Source: Limisphaerales bacterium (GTDB lineage Bacteria; Verrucomicrobiota; Verrucomicrobiia; Limisphaerales; UBA1100). Taken from it: a stretch of 64,000 nucleotides of DNA. The translations under genes were made by a program, and so were the position numbers. The notes beneath the pieces were generated by a model. It searched no databases and was not told the DNA's origin. It worked only from the letters and a program-made list of their open reading frames with translations. This document shows, one piece after another, positions 17,858 through 27,186 of the stretch; position 1 is the stretch's first letter, and each line of letters begins with the position of its first letter. Location: positions 1-64,000 of the forward strand of contig JACNJL010000028.1 in NCBI GenBank assembly GCA_014382585.1, read 5' to 3'.

Positions 17858-19114
17858 ATGAACGATTGGCTCTCACGAATCGCTGTTTTGGCGTTGCTGT
17901 TCACCTTCGCCATCAGCCCCATTGCCGCCCCCACAGCCACAAACACAAACGATGTGGCCACGCAAAAAAGCGAAAGCTATAAAAAAGCCCTGGGCGAATC
18001 AGAATGGGTGCAAGCCCTTGAGGATAATCTCGGCCAAAAAATCCTCGGCATTTCCGCCTGGCAATTTATTGCGGCATTTCTCGCCATCCTTGCCGGATTG
18101 GTTCTCAAACGCATCGTCATCAAATTCATTGAGAAAAAAATCGCCGCCTTTGTAGAAAAAACCGAAGCCGAATGGGACGACCTTTTATTCGAAGCCATCA
18201 TCAAACCGGTGAATATCTTCGTGATGATTGGCGCGATCCACTTGGCGGCATTTCTGCTGGTGTTCAACCTTGCCAATTTCCCCACGGCCATCATCGGCAA
18301 AAGCTACACAATCTTTCTCGGCATCGTTTTGATTTGGGGTGTGTATCGCCTCGTGGATGTGGTGGCGCATTACCTCGACGAATTGGTTTCACACAAAGAC
18401 GCCGGGCTGAAAGGTCAGTTTGTGCCGCTCATCAAAAAAGCGCTGCGCATTTTGGTCATCGTCGTCGGTGGCCTCACGGTGTTGGCAACCATTGGCGTGA
18501 ACATCACCGGCCTTGCGGCGTTACTCAGTGTCGGTGCATTGGCGTTTTCGATGGGCGCCAAGGATTCCGTGGCCAACCTCGTGGGCACGGTCAACATCCT
18601 TTCCGATCGCCCCTATAAAGTGGGCGACTGGATTTCTGTGGGCAGCGGCATTGATGGCGACGTGGAGGAGATCGGCTTCCGAAGCACCAAAATTCGGATG
18701 TTTGACAAGACGGTGATGACCGTCCCTAACGGAACGCTCGCCACCGAGACCATCAAAAACTGGTCACAAATGCCCAAGCGCCGCATTAAGATGACTATCG
18801 GCCTCACATACGATACCAAGCCCGACCAAATGCGCGACTTCCTCAAGCGCGTGGAAACACTGTTGCAGGAAGACGAAGGCGTAGATCAGGATTATATGCT
18901 CGTGCAGTTCACCGATTTTGGCCCCAGCTCGCTGGATGTGTTTCTGTATTACTTCGCGGCCACGACCGTATGGAAGGACTACTTGGAAACCCGCCAGCGC
19001 GTGAATTTGAAAATCATGGAACTCGTCGAAGAAATGGGGCTTGAGTTCGCCTACCCCACACAGACTTTGCATCTCAAGGGTGATGGACTCGAAACCCTCA
19101 ATGACTCGGACTAA
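17858..19114 (+). CDS. Small-conductance mechanosensitive channel, MscS family
   Basis: 418 residues from the ATG at 17858. A signal peptide or first helix ends near APTATN. About four more membrane helices follow. The pore-lining helix is glycine/alanine-rich (ITGLAALLSVGALAFSMGAKD), followed by the beta domain with LSDRPYKVGDWI and TVMTVPNGTLATETI. These are MscS hallmarks. Its C-terminal domain is of normal length. The channel would release solutes on hypo-osmotic shock. It starts 32 bp after mgtE and may share its transcript. Confidence 0.9.
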   Translation: MNDWLSRIAVLALLFTFAISPIAAPTATNTNDVATQKSESYKKALGESEWVQALEDNLGQKILGISAWQFIAAFLAILAGLVLKRIVIKFIEKKIAAFVEKTEAEWDDLLFEAIIKPVNIFVMIGAIHLAAFLLVFNLANFPTAIIGKSYTIFLGIVLIWGVYRLVDVVAHYLDELVSHKDAGLKGQFVPLIKKALRILVIVVGGLTVLATIGVNITGLAALLSVGALAFSMGAKDSVANLVGTVNILSDRPYKVGDWISVGSGIDGDVEEIGFRSTKIRMFDKTVMTVPNGTLATETIKNWSQMPKRRIKMTIGLTYDTKPDQMRDFLKRVETLLQEDEGVDQDYMLVQFTDFGPSSLDVFLYYFAATTVWKDYLETRQRVNLKIMELVEEMGLEFAYPTQTLHLKGDGLETLNDSD

Positions 19115-19141
19115 AAAAGTGCCCGCAACGCCCGCAATGCA

Positions 19142-19170
19142 TTGAAAATAATCTGGCCATTCGCCATAAT
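19142..19170 (+). promoter_or_regulatory. Sigma70-type promoter for the thioredoxin-like gene
   Basis: TTGAAA at 19142-19147 and CATAAT at 19165-19170 are separated by an ideal 17 bp. The start codon of the downstream gene lies 36 bp beyond. It sits in the 92 bp gap after the mscS-like gene, so the thioredoxin gene probably has its own promoter. Confidence 0.5.
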
Positions 19171-19206
19171 TGAGATAGGCTCGCCCTTTACCAATAAGGT
19201 TTAACT

Positions 19207-20010
19207 ATGAAAAACACAATCCAAACCATCCTGCGCCTCGCCTTCGTGGCGATGCTTGCATTCAGCCTCAACATTTCTGCTGAGGACAAAAAACAGACGT
19301 TTAAAGACGCCGCCCAAGAATTGATCGCAAAAATCCGCCCGATGATGGCGAAAGACCGCGATGGAGCCATGAAAGCCTACCTCAAGGGTGCCCGTGAACT
19401 CACCAAGCAATTCCCGGATGAACTCAGCCCCCGCGCTATGATGCTGGAAGCCGCAACGATGAGTTCGGACGAGAAGCTCAAAAAATCTGTCATCACTGAA
19501 CTCGCCGGCTTGAAGGATGAAAAATTCGCCCGCATCACTGATCGCGCTAAATCCGAACTGAAAAAAATGAACGCCCTCGGCAACCCGGTGGCCATCAAGT
19601 TCACCGCCGTGGACGGCCGCAAGGTCGACCTCTCTAAAATGAAGGGCAAAGTCGTGCTCATCGATTTCTGGGCCACTTGGTGTGGACCATGCGTCGCGGA
19701 AATTCCCAACGTCAAAAAAACCTACGCCAAACTCCACAAAAAAGGCTTCGAGATTGTTGGCATTTCCCTCGACAGCAAGGAAGATAAACTCAATGAGTTC
19801 GTGGCCGAAAAGGGCATGGCTTGGCCGCAACACTTTGACGGCAAAGGCTGGAGCAACACTATCGCCAAAGAGTTTGGCATCCGGAGCATCCCCGCAATGT
19901 GGCTGATCGACACCAATGGAAATTTGGTGGACATGAACGCGCGCCATAATCTGGAAGAGAAAGTGGAGAAACTACTGGCGGCGGGCAAAGATGCTGCGAG
20001 CGAAAAGTAA
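19207..20010 (+). CDS. Exported TlpA-like thioredoxin-fold protein
   Basis: 267 residues with a signal peptide ([17 protein letters not shown]..., cleavage near ISA). About 110 helical residues rich in Lys precede the thioredoxin domain. The redox site WCGPC is in [20 protein letters not shown] (about residue 157-161), and the cis-proline is in [11 protein letters not shown]. This is the periplasmic TlpA/ResA type, a thiol-disulfide reductant or peroxiredoxin-like redox protein. The N-terminal helical region is of unknown role. A stem-loop terminator follows the stop codon. Confidence 0.87.
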   Translation: MKNTIQTILRLAFVAMLAFSLNISAEDKKQTFKDAAQELIAKIRPMMAKDRDGAMKAYLKGARELTKQFPDELSPRAMMLEAATMSSDEKLKKSVITELAGLKDEKFARITDRAKSELKKMNALGNPVAIKFTAVDGRKVDLSKMKGKVVLIDFWATWCGPCVAEIPNVKKTYAKLHKKGFEIVGISLDSKEDKLNEFVAEKGMAWPQHFDGKGWSNTIAKEFGIRSIPAMWLIDTNGNLVDMNARHNLEEKVEKLLAAGKDAASEK

Positions 20011-20033
20011 CCCCAACCCACAACGCAATTCAG

Positions 20034-20062
20034 AACCGGCCCTTCGCGGGGTCGGTTTTTTT
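20034..20062 (+). terminator. Rho-independent terminator after thioredoxin gene
   Basis: AACCGGCCC (20034-20042) pairs with GGGTCGGTT (20049-20057) with one G-T wobble. The loop is TTCGCG, and the run of T residues extends to 20062. It lies 24 bp after the stop codon and 67 bp before infA. Confidence 0.85.
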
Positions 20063-20128
20063 GTGCACTTTGTGGGTGGGTTTGGCTTGCTTTCACTTGG
20101 CCTCAACGGCAAAGTCCGCCCTTCCCGC

Positions 20129-20347
20129 ATGGCGAAAGAAGAACCCATACAACTTGAAGGCGTTATCTCAAAGGTAATGCCCGGCACTATGTTCATGGTG
20201 AAACTGGCCAATGGCCACGAAGTGCTCGCGCATATATCCGGCAAAATGCGCAAGCATTGGATCCGCATCAGCGTTGGCGACAAAGTAACAGTGGAAATGT
20301 CGCCCTACGATTTAAGCAAAGCCCGCATCATTTTTCGGCAACGCTAA
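20129..20347 (+). CDS. infA: Translation initiation factor IF-1
   Basis: 72 residues, the exact typical IF-1 length. [19 protein letters not shown] opens it, and the OB-fold sequences [18 protein letters not shown] and [13 protein letters not shown] match the family. It binds the ribosomal A site during initiation. The ATG at 20129 is chosen because in-frame codons upstream run through the terminator. It is a single-gene unit here, away from the ribosomal-protein cluster in which infA is often found. Confidence 0.97.
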   Translation: MAKEEPIQLEGVISKVMPGTMFMVKLANGHEVLAHISGKMRKHWIRISVGDKVTVEMSPYDLSKARIIFRQR

Positions 20348-20356
20348 CTAGGCCAA

Positions 20357-20809
20357 TTAGGCGTAGCCAATTTCCGGATTGCCCGCCTCAGCCGGCACCA
20401 CCATTTCAAAAGCGGGAATCACCGCCAACACGCGCCGACCGGTTTCGTCCAACCCAATGTAGCTGCCACTGGCCATCGCACGCCGCGAGTGGATGACGTG
20501 AAAACTGTTGTAGCTGAATGAGCCGCCCGGCCCGAGCGTGGGCATCTCCCCCACGAGCCCGTCACCCTCCACCGCCGTCACTTCACCGCTGGATTCTTTC
20601 ACCACCCATTTGCGGCCTTTCAATGTGATGGTGCAATCAGTCTGGTTAGTGATGGTGATATAATAAGCAAAACAATGCGGCCGGTCCGGCGCGGTGAGCA
20701 CTTGCGGTTGGTACACCAATTCATCCACCGAAACGCTTAACCCATCCAAGCTCTCGAATTCATTGCCGTCCATCGGCCCACTCAAGCCTTTGGGCGGCGC
20801 CTTGTCCAT
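20357..20809 (-). CDS. apaG: ApaG family protein
   Basis: 150 residues with the ApaG domain (DUF525): VYQPQVLTAPDRPHCFAYY followed by ITNQTDCTITLKGRKW, and GPGGSFSYNSF leading to GSYIG. ApaG forms a fibronectin-III-like beta sandwich; it is linked in some bacteria to Co2+/Mg2+ efflux, but its biochemical role is not settled. The first 25 residues are a short acidic extension. It is convergent with infA, 9 bp apart. Confidence 0.9.
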   Translation of the reverse strand: MDKAPPKGLSGPMDGNEFESLDGLSVSVDELVYQPQVLTAPDRPHCFAYYITITNQTDCTITLKGRKWVVKESSGEVTAVEGDGLVGEMPTLGPGGSFSYNSFHVIHSRRAMASGSYIGLDETGRRVLAVIPAFEMVVPAEAGNPEIGYA

Positions 20810-20851
20810 TCCATTCTCGACTAATGTGCTGCTATTTTGTAATGTGCGCGG

Positions 20852-22252
20852 ATGGAAGTGCAGTTCTGCGGGGCAACTCGAACGACCACCGGGTCCATGT
20901 TTGTGCTCAACGTAAACGGACAGAAAATTCTGCTCGAATGCGGCCTCTATCAGGGGCGCCGAGATGAGTCAAACGATCGCAACCGCAATTTCTCATTCGA
21001 TCCAGCCAGCATTGATGTGGCGGTGCTGAGCCATTCGCACATTGATCATTGCGGGAATTTCCCCAACCTCGTCAGGCAGGGCTATCGAGGAAATATTTTC
21101 AGCACGCACGCCGCACGCGATTTAGCGTCCATTATGCTCGCCGATTCTGCGCGCATCCAGGAACACGACGCCGAATACATTTCTCGCAAACGCGCCAAGA
21201 AAAACCTGCCGCCCGTGGAAGCACTTTACAGCGTGGAAGATGCCGAACGCGCAGGGCGCCAGTTTGTTTCGCTCAATTACGAACGCCCCATGCTCATCGC
21301 CGATGGCGTGACACTTACCTTTTACGACGCCGGCCATATTCTTGGCTCCGCGCAGGTGGTGCTCGATATTCGCGAAGAGGACAAAGAATTCCGCTACCTC
21401 TTCACCGGCGACGTGGGCCGCGGCGGACACGCGATTTTACGCGATCCCGTGCCGGTGGAAAATGTGGACGTGTTACACATCGAAAGCACGTATGGCAATC
21501 GGCTACACGGCGACCGCGAAATGTCTGTGGTCGAGATCGCCAAGGCCATTCGCGAGACCGCCCATCGCGGCGGCAAAATCATTATCCCCGCTTTTTCCGT
21601 GGGCCGCACACAACTCGTGGTTTACACACTCCATCAACTTGCCGAGAGCGGGGATTTGCCGGACATCCCTATCTTCGTCGACAGCCCGCTCAGCGTCAAC
21701 GCCACCGAAGTATTCCGACTGCACCCCGAATGTTTCAATGAATCGATCTACCAATTCCTGCGCGAAAAACAGAATCCATTCGGCATGGAAAACCTCCAAT
21801 ATATTCGGCAAGTTTCACGTTCCATTCAGCTCAACCAACTCAACGGCCCGGCCATCATCATCAGTTCATCAGGAATGTGCGAAGGCGGCCGCATTCGGCA
21901 TCATCTGAAAAACAACATCGAGGACCCCAAAAACCTCGTACTCTTCGTCGGCTATTGCGCCCAACACACGCTTGGCTCGCGTATTGCAAACGGCGATTCG
22001 CCGGTGAATATCTTTGGCGAAAAATATGAGGTCAAAGCGCAGGTGGCGCGCCACGACGCATTTTCCGGCCACGCGGACCGTGACGAACTCATCGCCCACG
22101 TGGAGAGTTGCACCGGTAATATCAGTGATATTTATGTCGTCCATGGCGAAGAAGAAAGCGCTCTCGCCTTTGGCGAATCCCTCGGCAAACTAAAGCCCAA
22201 CGCTCGGGTCACCGTGCCCGTACGCGACCAGAAACTCACAGCCCAACATTAA
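20852..22252 (+). CDS. Metallo-beta-lactamase/beta-CASP ribonuclease
   Basis: 466 residues. The metallo-beta-lactamase motif is LSHSHIDHCGNFP (about residue 55-67). The beta-CASP motifs follow: FTGDVGRGGH, VGRTQLVVYTLHQL, ISSSGMCEGGRIRHHL and HDAFSGHAD. This is the Ysh1/CPSF-73-like bacterial branch, members of which are RNA endo/exonucleases, rather than RNase J (no C-terminal extension). It would act on mRNA or structured RNA in the cytoplasm. It is divergent from apaG with 42 bp between the start codons. Confidence 0.9.
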   Translation: MEVQFCGATRTTTGSMFVLNVNGQKILLECGLYQGRRDESNDRNRNFSFDPASIDVAVLSHSHIDHCGNFPNLVRQGYRGNIFSTHAARDLASIMLADSARIQEHDAEYISRKRAKKNLPPVEALYSVEDAERAGRQFVSLNYERPMLIADGVTLTFYDAGHILGSAQVVLDIREEDKEFRYLFTGDVGRGGHAILRDPVPVENVDVLHIESTYGNRLHGDREMSVVEIAKAIRETAHRGGKIIIPAFSVGRTQLVVYTLHQLAESGDLPDIPIFVDSPLSVNATEVFRLHPECFNESIYQFLREKQNPFGMENLQYIRQVSRSIQLNQLNGPAIIISSSGMCEGGRIRHHLKNNIEDPKNLVLFVGYCAQHTLGSRIANGDSPVNIFGEKYEVKAQVARHDAFSGHADRDELIAHVESCTGNISDIYVVHGEEESALAFGESLGKLKPNARVTVPVRDQKLTAQH

Positions 22253-22299
22253 CTCAGCATTGCCACGCGCCCAAGATTGGGCGATATTGAGCCCCGAGG

Positions 22300-23367
22300 A
22301 TGTCAAGCCACCCCCAACATCCATTGCCGCGAACTGAATCGAGCCACTTTACACTGGCCGCTTTGGTAACATTGGCCATACATTTCGCAGTCGTTGCGGG
22401 CGTTATTTGGGGCAAGTGGCTTGAGACACCTCCAATTTTTCATGCCACAAAACCTAAGGAACGGCTTGCCACCGTCCGCCTGTTGGCCGCACCCAAAACC
22501 GAAACCGACCCTGAGGTAAAAGATATCGCCCAAATCTTTGTCCCCGTCGACCCCAACATCGCCACCGAGCAGGCGCCCAAGGAAACGGAAAATTATTCCA
22601 ATGCCAACAGCCTCGCCGCCAATCCAAAAACCGGCACAACGCAAATACCCAACCTCAAGGGCGAACAAACCATTGAACGCCGCGCCCACGCCGATGACGC
22701 CAGCGCTGCCTCCCAACAATTGGCCAACAAACCCGCCCCCGCAAAACCGCAGTCTGCACGCCCCCTGGTCGCGCCCATCATCAAACCCAAAAAACCAACA
22801 CCGCGCCGCACCACGCCCCCCTCCATTGCACAGTCCGGCGAGGCGGGCTCACTCGCTCCGCTGCAGCCTTTTAATCCGCCGGATTTTTCCAGCAGCATTC
22901 CACAACCCAACCCAAAATTAAATGAACGCCGCCCACCATCTCTTGCCGAGGCGCAGTCAAAACTGGGCAATGGCACGATCGCCGGACGGCCATCGACCTT
23001 TGATGGCGGCGTGCAACGGAAAGGGCCGCACGCACTTGATGTGCGCCTCACCGGTTTTGGTGAATACGATGCGCGCTTCATCGCCACCATCAAAGCCAAA
23101 TGGTACAAGCTGCTTGAAACGCGCAAACTGCGTTATCCCGGCACGGTGATAGTTGATTTTGTTTTGCACGCAGATGGCCGTATCACGGATATGAAAGTGC
23201 GCCAAAATACCATCACCAACACTGCGGCCAGCGGCATACAGGAATATTGCTGCCGCCAATCCATTCGTGGTTCAGCGCTCTTCGAAAGCTGGCCCGATGT
23301 GATGCGGCGAAAATTAAAAACCGATTCCCGCAATTGCCGAATTACTTTTAGTTATCTCATTCAATGA
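22300..23367 (+). CDS. TonB-like energy-transducing protein
   Basis: 355 residues. One N-terminal membrane helix (about residues 18-37) is followed by a long Pro/Lys/Ala/Thr linker (about 45-230) that could span the periplasm. The C-terminal 110 residues have the TonB/TolA pattern: YDARFIATIKAKWYKLLETR, then YPGTVIVDFVLHADGRITDMKV. It lies directly upstream of, and overlaps (ATGA), an ExbB-type gene, with an ExbD-type gene next. The set therefore forms a proton-driven energiser of outer-membrane transport or envelope stability. TonB versus TolA cannot be decided from sequence. Confidence 0.8.
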   Translation: MSSHPQHPLPRTESSHFTLAALVTLAIHFAVVAGVIWGKWLETPPIFHATKPKERLATVRLLAAPKTETDPEVKDIAQIFVPVDPNIATEQAPKETENYSNANSLAANPKTGTTQIPNLKGEQTIERRAHADDASAASQQLANKPAPAKPQSARPLVAPIIKPKKPTPRRTTPPSIAQSGEAGSLAPLQPFNPPDFSSSIPQPNPKLNERRPPSLAEAQSKLGNGTIAGRPSTFDGGVQRKGPHALDVRLTGFGEYDARFIATIKAKWYKLLETRKLRYPGTVIVDFVLHADGRITDMKVRQNTITNTAASGIQEYCCRQSIRGSALFESWPDVMRRKLKTDSRNCRITFSYLIQ

Positions 23368-24101
23368 ACCCACTCCGCGTGCGCCTCGCCCCTCTCCTTT
23401 GTCTTCTTTGCCTTACATGCGCCGTGCCAGCCACGTCTGCGCAAACAGCGGCACCTGAACCGGCTACCGAACAAACTGAGCCGCCGAAATCCAAAATGGA
23501 AATGGGCATTATCGGTATTTTAATTTTCCTTTCAGTCGTCAGCCTCGGCCTCATTGTGGAACGCGGATTGGCATTGCGGCGCGAAACAGTCATTCCATCG
23601 CCGCTCGCCAAGACCGCCAACCACTGCCGCACGCCCGAAGAACTTCTCGCCCTCCGCGCCGCGTGCAACGAGCGCCCTTCCCCGCACGGGCGATTGCTCA
23701 TCGCCAGCATTGAGCACCTTGATTTGCCGCGCGAAGAAAATGCTGAACTCCTACAAACCCGCGCTCGGGCGGAAGTGGCCAAGCTGGAACGCGGCGTAGT
23801 GGTGTTAGAAATCATCACCGGCATCGGGCCGCTGCTCGGATTGGTCGGCACACTTTTCGGACTCATCACCCTTTTCCACGGAATGGGCATTGAAGGCACC
23901 GCACAGCAAACACCCATCTTCGCCCAGGGCATCAGCATCGCCCTCAACGCAACGCTGCTCGGCCTCGTGGTGGCCATCCCTTCGTTGGTGGCGTGGAGTT
24001 ATTTCAATCGCCGCATCGAAACGCTCGCCATCGAAATGGAATCGCTTTGCGACGAATTCCTCCGGTCCCAATATCAACGCAACCAGCACATCGAAGGCTA
24101 A
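23364..24101 (+). CDS. exbB: MotA/TolQ/ExbB proton-channel family protein
   Basis: 245 residues. The N-terminus has a signal-like segment before the first membrane helix (MGIIGILIFLSVVSLGLIVERG, residues about 51-72). Two further helices lie in ITGIGPLLGLVGTLFGLI and NATLLGLVVAIPSLVAWSYF, the conserved MotA/TolQ/ExbB core. It forms the pentameric proton channel with the ExbD partner. The N-terminal signal-like extension is found in some ExbB homologues. It overlaps the preceding gene by 4 bp and the following one by 1 bp. Confidence 0.88.
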   Translation: MNPLRVRLAPLLCLLCLTCAVPATSAQTAAPEPATEQTEPPKSKMEMGIIGILIFLSVVSLGLIVERGLALRRETVIPSPLAKTANHCRTPEELLALRAACNERPSPHGRLLIASIEHLDLPREENAELLQTRARAEVAKLERGVVVLEIITGIGPLLGLVGTLFGLITLFHGMGIEGTAQQTPIFAQGISIALNATLLGLVVAIPSLVAWSYFNRRIETLAIEMESLCDEFLRSQYQRNQHIEG

Positions 24102-24517
24102 TGCAATTCCGCCCACGCCAACGCCGTTCCGCGCCACCGGTGATTATCATTTCACTGATTGATGTGTTAATGGTGGTGTTAATTTTTCTCGTGGTGAGCA
24201 CCACCTTCAAAGATCGCCTGCCCGCCATCGACCTTGCCCTGCCCGATTCGCGCACGCAAGACCTCACCGCCACCGGCGACGGTCCGCTCACCATCCAAAT
24301 CAAAGCCAAGCCGCCGCACTGGGAGATTAACGGCAAAGTGGTGACTTCCTTTGAAATGGAACGCATTTTCCGCGCGCGTGCCGCTGAGAAGCCGGATGTG
24401 ATGCTCATTATCCAATCCGACAAAGCCGCTCCCTTTGGCGCAGTTGTTACCGCCCGAGACACCGCCCGCATCGCCGGCATCACAAACGTAAGCGCTCAGG
24501 TGAAATTGCCGCAGTAA
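24101..24517 (+). CDS. exbD: Biopolymer transport protein ExbD/TolR
   Basis: 138 residues from the ATG that shares a base with the exbB stop (TAATG). A single membrane helix (VIIISLIDVLMVVLIFLVVS) carries the essential Asp in SLIDVLMV (D21). The periplasmic part VMLIIQSDKAAPFGAVV is the ExbD domain. It couples proton flow through the ExbB ring to the TonB-like protein. A GC-rich palindrome follows the stop codon. Confidence 0.9.
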   Translation: MQFRPRQRRSAPPVIIISLIDVLMVVLIFLVVSTTFKDRLPAIDLALPDSRTQDLTATGDGPLTIQIKAKPPHWEINGKVVTSFEMERIFRARAAEKPDVMLIIQSDKAAPFGAVVTARDTARIAGITNVSAQVKLPQ

Positions 24518-24519
24518 TA

Positions 24520-24563
24520 TAGCCCGGACCGGGGGTCCGGGTCCGGGCCAACGGCCCGGGCTA
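24520..24563. repeat. GC-rich double-hairpin palindrome providing the argG stop codon
   Basis: The outer arms TAGCCCGG (24520-24527) and CCGGGCTA (24556-24563) are inverted. Inside are two perfect 7 bp hairpins: CCGGACC/GGTCCGG, then CCGGGCC/GGCCCGG around AAC. The last three bases (24561-24563) are the TAG stop of argG on the minus strand. It sits between the convergent exbD and argG genes and could work as a bidirectional terminator, although it lacks a clear T-run. Confidence 0.7.
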
Positions 24564-25793
24564 CAAACGCCGACGCGTCTTCTGCACTTTGGCGCGAACT
24601 TTTAATCGCAACGCATTCAAATTGATAAATCCCGTTGCATCATCCTGATTATACGCTTCAGTGGGATCGGCTTCCATTGTGGCGATGTCAGGATTGTACA
24701 AGCTCACGGGCGATTGGCGCGCGGCGGTCATTAGATTGCCTTTGTAGAGCTTCAGCTTCACCGTGCCGGAGACGTTTCGCTGGCTTTCGGTAATGAGGGC
24801 TTGCAACATCTCGCGTTCGGGGGCGTACCAAAACCCGTTGTAAACAAGCTCGCTGTATTTTGGGATAAGCGAATCCCGGATGTGCATCACCTCGCGGTCG
24901 AGTGTGATGGTCTCAATTTGGCGATGAGCGAAATGCAGAATGGCGCCGCCGGGCGTTTCATACACACCGCGGCTTTTCATTCCCACGAACCGGTTCTCCA
25001 CAAGATCCACGCGGCCGATACCGTGTTTGCCGCCGACCTTGTTGAGCTTGCGCATCACACCAAGCGGTGAGAGTGCTTTGCCGTTCACGGCGATGCAGTT
25101 TCCTTGTTCGAATTCAAGCGTAACGTGCTCGGGTTTGTTCGGCGCGTCCTCGGGCGACACGGAGAGTTTGAACATTCCTTTGTTTTTCGGTGCGAAGGCG
25201 TCAAACTCAATGTCCTCCAAAATGCCCGCCTCGTACGAAATGTGCAGTAAATTGCGATCCATTGAATACGGCTTTTTCGCGCTGGCCTCGACATCGATTT
25301 TGTGTTTGCGGCAATAATCGATCATCTCCTTGCGGCCAGGAAATTCGGCGCGGAAATCGGCCATCCGCCACGGGGCGATGATGTTGAGATCGGGCGCGAG
25401 TGCAGCGGTTGTTAATTCGAAGCGAACTTGATCGTTGCCTTTGCCCGTCGCGCCGTGGGCGATGGCGTGGGCTTTTTCTTTGCGGGCAATCTCAACCATC
25501 CGTTTGGCGATGAGCGGACGCGCAATGCTGGTGCCGAGGAAATATTGATCCTCATAAATCGCCCCGGCCTGCAACATTGGGTAAATAAAATCGCGGGCAA
25601 ACTCTTCCTGTAAATTGTCGATGTACATTTTCGATGCACCGGTTCGCTTGGCCTTTCGGGTGAGGCCGCGCAGTTCTTCTTCCTGGCCTACATCGGCGCA
25701 GAATGCGATGATCTCTGCGTTGTATTTTTCCTTGAGCCACGTGAGCAACACCGAGGTGTCGAGCCCTCCGGAATAAGCGAGTACAATTTTCAT
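24561..25793 (-). CDS. argG: Argininosuccinate synthase
   Basis: 410 residues, normal length. The ATP pyrophosphatase P-loop is [14 protein letters not shown] at residues 4-17. The middle has [10 protein letters not shown] and [15 protein letters not shown], and the C-terminal half has [18 protein letters not shown], all family landmarks. It joins citrulline and aspartate in arginine synthesis. The stop codon is inside a palindrome. Confidence 0.97.
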   Translation of the reverse strand: MKIVLAYSGGLDTSVLLTWLKEKYNAEIIAFCADVGQEEELRGLTRKAKRTGASKMYIDNLQEEFARDFIYPMLQAGAIYEDQYFLGTSIARPLIAKRMVEIARKEKAHAIAHGATGKGNDQVRFELTTAALAPDLNIIAPWRMADFRAEFPGRKEMIDYCRKHKIDVEASAKKPYSMDRNLLHISYEAGILEDIEFDAFAPKNKGMFKLSVSPEDAPNKPEHVTLEFEQGNCIAVNGKALSPLGVMRKLNKVGGKHGIGRVDLVENRFVGMKSRGVYETPGGAILHFAHRQIETITLDREVMHIRDSLIPKYSELVYNGFWYAPEREMLQALITESQRNVSGTVKLKLYKGNLMTAARQSPVSLYNPDIATMEADPTEAYNQDDATGFINLNALRLKVRAKVQKTRRRL

Positions 25794-25809
25794 AGTCGTT
25801 AAATCAAAA

Positions 25810-27021
25810 TCAGATCATGTGACAAAACAGGCCGTCACGCAACTTCGGTTCAAACCAGGTACTTTTGGGCGGCATCAAACCATCAGCATCGGCGATGGCC
25901 ATTAAATCTTCAATGCTCGTCGGGAACATCGAAAACGCGCAACCCGCGCCGGCATCCACGAGCCGTTCCAATTCGGCAGTGCCGCGAATGCCGCCGATGA
26001 AATCAAGGCGATCGCTCGTGCGTTGGTCTTCAATGCCGAGCAACGGCGCAAGTACGTGATTTTGCAGCAACGCGACGTCGAGTTCGTCCATCGGCGTTTC
26101 CGCGGTGGCGTGGGTGGGCTTAAAGGTGAGCTTGCGCCATTGGCCATCAAGGTAAAGGCCGAGTTCGTTTTTGCAAGTGCACTCACCCGCACCGCCATCT
26201 TGGATGTCAAAGATGATCCCCAATGCCGCCAAAAAATCTGCTGAGGATTGACCGTTCAAATCTTTGATCACGCGATTGTAGGCCAGGATTTGCATTTGAT
26301 TATGCGGGAAAACAACGGTCAAAAAACGGCCACTTTCTCCCGCGCCATTGCGGGTGGCGCACACGCGCGAGGCGGCGGCGCTGCGATGATGGCCGTCGGC
26401 GATGTACAGAAAATCAATGGCGGCAAATTGCGCTTCAATTGAGGCGATATCATCGGCGTTGTCGATTACCCACGCGGTGTGCTGCACGCCGTCATCGGCG
26501 GTGAGGTGAATGGCCGGTTCGTTGGCGGTGAGGCGTTCGGCGAGGGCATCGAGATCTGCCGTGGCACGATAGGTCAGAAAGACGGGGCCGGTTTGTGAAC
26601 TGAGCGCTTCCAAATGGCGCACGCGGTCATCCTCTTTGGCGGGACGGGTGAGTTCGTGTTTTTTGATGATGCCGGCGTCATATTCAGCACAACTGGCGGC
26701 GGCGACGAGACCGGTTTGGGTGTGGCCGTCCATCACTTGGCGGTAGAGGTAAAAACATGGTTGCGCATCTTGCACGAGTGCACCTTGCCCCTGGAGGAGC
26801 CCGAAGTTTTCTGCGCCCTTGGCATAGACGGGGGGGGAATACACATTGATGTTCAATTCAAGGTCAATCTCCGGTTTGCTGACGTGCAGAAAACTGAAGG
26901 GGTTGTCCTTCGCAATGGCGCGGGCTTCGGCGCTGTTCATCACATCATAGGGCAGCTCGCAGATTTTTGCGGCTAAATCGGATTTCGGACGCAGTGCGGC
27001 AAATGGTTTTAAAGTCGCCAT
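25810..27021 (-). CDS. DUF1015 domain protein
   Basis: 403 residues from the ATG at 27019-27021; an upstream ATG at 27060 adds only poor sequence. The start [12 protein letters not shown] and the motif [15 protein letters not shown] (about residue 205-219), with [15 protein letters not shown], are those of DUF1015, which is related to the SbnI/free-serine-kinase fold and is often near serine-pathway genes. Its biochemical role is not established. It is 16 bp upstream of argG on the same strand. Confidence 0.8.
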   Translation of the reverse strand: MATLKPFAALRPKSDLAAKICELPYDVMNSAEARAIAKDNPFSFLHVSKPEIDLELNINVYSPPVYAKGAENFGLLQGQGALVQDAQPCFYLYRQVMDGHTQTGLVAAASCAEYDAGIIKKHELTRPAKEDDRVRHLEALSSQTGPVFLTYRATADLDALAERLTANEPAIHLTADDGVQHTAWVIDNADDIASIEAQFAAIDFLYIADGHHRSAAASRVCATRNGAGESGRFLTVVFPHNQMQILAYNRVIKDLNGQSSADFLAALGIIFDIQDGGAGECTCKNELGLYLDGQWRKLTFKPTHATAETPMDELDVALLQNHVLAPLLGIEDQRTSDRLDFIGGIRGTAELERLVDAGAGCAFSMFPTSIEDLMAIADADGLMPPKSTWFEPKLRDGLFCHMI

Positions 27022-27153
27022 AAAGGGCGGGACGCTAGCGGACGGACGGCACGGACGCACGCTAAAAGCAAACTTGGGTAAAATTTTCCCTTGCCACGGG
27101 CGTCTAAATGGCTAGAAAGAAAACGCATCGGCGCATTTGACCGGCCAGTTTAT

Positions 27154-27186
27154 ATGATTAACACACAACTTCAGGAACTACTTTGA
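27154..27186 (+). CDS. Possible 10-codon leader peptide overlapping the infC start
   Basis: An ATG at 27154 opens a frame that reads MINTQLQELL and stops at the TGA at 27184-27186. That stop overlaps the TTG start of infC at 27183-27185 by two bases, so translation of the two could be coupled. No clear ribosome-binding site precedes the ATG, so it may be chance. Confidence 0.25.
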   Translation: MINTQLQELL

